Position numbers and translations under genes: made by a program. Of a stretch of DNA of 7,193 nt, positions 6,190-7,193 are shown in pieces. The DNA comes from an uncultured Haloferula sp. (lineage in GTDB: Bacteria > Verrucomicrobiota > Verrucomicrobiae > Verrucomicrobiales > Akkermansiaceae): contig CAMPGU010000213.1 of NCBI GenBank assembly GCA_946885645.1, positions 1-7,193 on the forward strand. Reading direction: 5' to 3'. Each line of letters begins with the position of its first letter. Position 1 is the first letter of the stretch. The notes under the pieces are model-generated. The model did no database searches. It saw only the letters and a program-made list of their open reading frames with translations, and was not told the origin of the DNA.

Positions 6190-6746
6190 GGCTGCTCGCC
6201 ATACCACTCCCGGAGCCATGTCTCCATCAGCTCGATTTCGTCGGTCTGCGATTCCACGATCGAGTGGCATAGTTCGATCAGCTCCTCGTGAAACGCGCGG
6301 TCCTCACATCGGGAGGCGGCGCGCACCGCGCCGGCGTGGTGACGGATCATCATCTCCAAAAAGGCGATTTCGAAGTCCTCGCCCGAGAGCTCCGCCAACT
6401 TCTCCATGGCCTTCTCCCGGCCGGGCTTGGGCTCGACTTGGTAATCAATGCCGTACCAGTCGCTCAGCCAACCTTCCATGACTTCGATTTCTGCGGCCTG
6501 CGTTTCGGCAATCGACTGGCAGAGCATTTCGAGTTCGGGGCTGACGTCCTTCTCAAGGCAGATCTCGGCCATGGCCACACCCATGGCGTGGTGCTGGATC
6601 ATGTCGGTCAGGAATTTGACCTCGAATCTTGCCGCAGCCCGGGTGGGTGCGGGTTCACTGCCCGCCGCCGGGAGCGACAGCAAAGGTAAACCGGCAAATG
6701 CCAGCAGCAGGACAGGGAGTTTCAGAAGCGTTGTGAGTGCCTTCAT
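6186..6746 (-). CDS. DUF305 (CopM-like) exported His/Met-rich protein
   Basis: The protein has 186 residues from the ATG at 6746. Residues 1-29 form a Sec signal peptide (MKALTTLLKL start, Leu-rich core, cleavage near PAAGS). The mature part has the two homologous four-helix-type halves of DUF305: DMIQHHAMGVAMAE (His52, His53) with ETQAAEIEVMEGWLSDWYG, then MMIRHHAGAVRAAS (His136, His137) with ESQTDEIELMETWLREWYG. Paired histidines and methionines in this ferritin-like family bind metal, copper in the CopM example, in the periplasm or outside the cell; a role in copper or silver tolerance is inferred. The frame is open for 104 further codons upstream, but those lack protein-like character and the signal peptide fixes the start at 6746. 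No Shine-Dalgarno is evident. The stop codon coincides with the edge of the IS remnant, so the last one or few residues may be altered, but both halves are present. Confidence 0.87.
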   Translation of the reverse strand: MKALTTLLKLPVLLLAFAGLPLLSLPAAGSEPAPTRAAARFEVKFLTDMIQHHAMGVAMAEICLEKDVSPELEMLCQSIAETQAAEIEVMEGWLSDWYGIDYQVEPKPGREKAMEKLAELSGEDFEIAFLEMMIRHHAGAVRAASRCEDRAFHEELIELCHSIVESQTDEIELMETWLREWYGEQP

Positions 6747-7193
6747 GTTTGGAATTTGTTGGCGGTGGTTAACCTCGATAATGCCGATGCCAGGAGCGCA
6801 GTCTCCGCATACGCCGTGCCGCCACTGTCCCGATGATCTTCGTTCGTTCGCAGGTTGAAACAGCCCGTAGGCATGGCTTTGCCTCCATGGGGACGCAAGA
6901 CGCAACGGCTGACGAAACGCGCGGGCGATCGATCCAGCAAGAGGAGCAGGTTGCAATTCCCAGGAAGAGGGAATGAATCGAGTTCCAGCAGCAGCGGCGA
7001 ACGGCGCCCTCCGAGCCCGCGTCAGAGCAGAGCTGCGTCCGCCACCTGACTGTAACAAAGCTGACTAAAGCCGCGGGTTCCATGGGCTGCGGAGTGAACC
7101 ATCGAGCACTAAAGAGGCTTATAAGTGCCTATCGGGGGTATGGCGGGCTGCGCACCCACGCGATCCCGTAGAGTCCGTGAATCGGCTTTTCAA
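6747..7193. other. Stretch of 447 bases without a supportable gene
   Basis: Several frames are open here on both strands because of the GC content, but none gives protein-like sequence, and none has a good start with a ribosome binding site. A promoter for the minus-strand DUF305 gene should lie here, yet I see no convincing -35/-10 pair. Small features are a weak hairpin around GGCATGGCTTTGCC (6869-6883 region) and a palindrome CTTATAAG within GGCTTATAAGTGCC near 7117-7130. The last 110 bases could be the edge of another gene, but nothing is recognisable. Confidence 0.5.

Noticed and set aside
6008..6481. Plus-strand open frame across the IS remnant and DUF305 gene
   Set aside because: Arg/Pro/Ser-rich translation spanning the junction of two recognised minus-strand genes; a shadow.

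Overview
The window is high-GC bacterial DNA. It looks most like a member of the Verrucomicrobiota (Verrucomicrobiaceae, Luteolibacter-like). This is inferred from the style of the proteins: an exporter, a small lineage-type protein, a Tat-exported glycoside hydrolase and a tyrosine recombinase whose N-terminus reads 'IPKF...LSPTGKRQRLF'. No database search was possible, so the taxonomy is a judgement. A metagenome contig is likely.

Layout, left to right. (1) 38-1036 is one open frame that appears to be made of two unrelated genes: a Tat leader and first mature residues of a solute-binding protein, joined to an almost complete HAD-superfamily phosphatase. (2) 1133-2851 encodes a full-length MsbA-type ABC exporter half-transporter with every nucleotide-binding motif intact. 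A 99-residue protein of unknown function follows 26 bases later. (3) 3277-4047 encodes a secreted Asl1-like (GH128-type) glycoside hydrolase. (4) 4132-4206 is a tRNA-Gly(GCC) gene with encoded CCA, a plausible promoter in front and a strong intrinsic terminator behind. (5) 4467-5558 encodes a tyrosine recombinase just downstream of the tRNA, which is the usual arrangement at the edge of an island integrated at a tRNA 3' end. Three short GTGCCA repeats lie between tRNA and integrase. Its coding signal runs about 40 codons upstream of the GTG start without any ATG/GTG/TTG. (6) About 5648-6185 is the remnant of an IS5-family element on the minus strand, with only the C-terminal part of the transposase. 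It ends exactly at the 3' end of (7), a minus-strand DUF305 (CopM-like, histidine/methionine-rich) exported protein gene at 6186-6746. (8) 6747-7193 holds no gene I can support.

The genes do not form one obvious pathway. The exporter and the 99-residue gene may be co-transcribed; the hydrolase is a stand-alone secreted enzyme. The right half (tRNA, integrase, IS remnant, metal-binding DUF305 protein) looks like an accessory region. I do not see a convincing new multi-gene system. The most unusual points are the solute-binding-protein/HAD fusion, the missing start codon of the integrase, and the IS remnant abutting the DUF305 stop codon.
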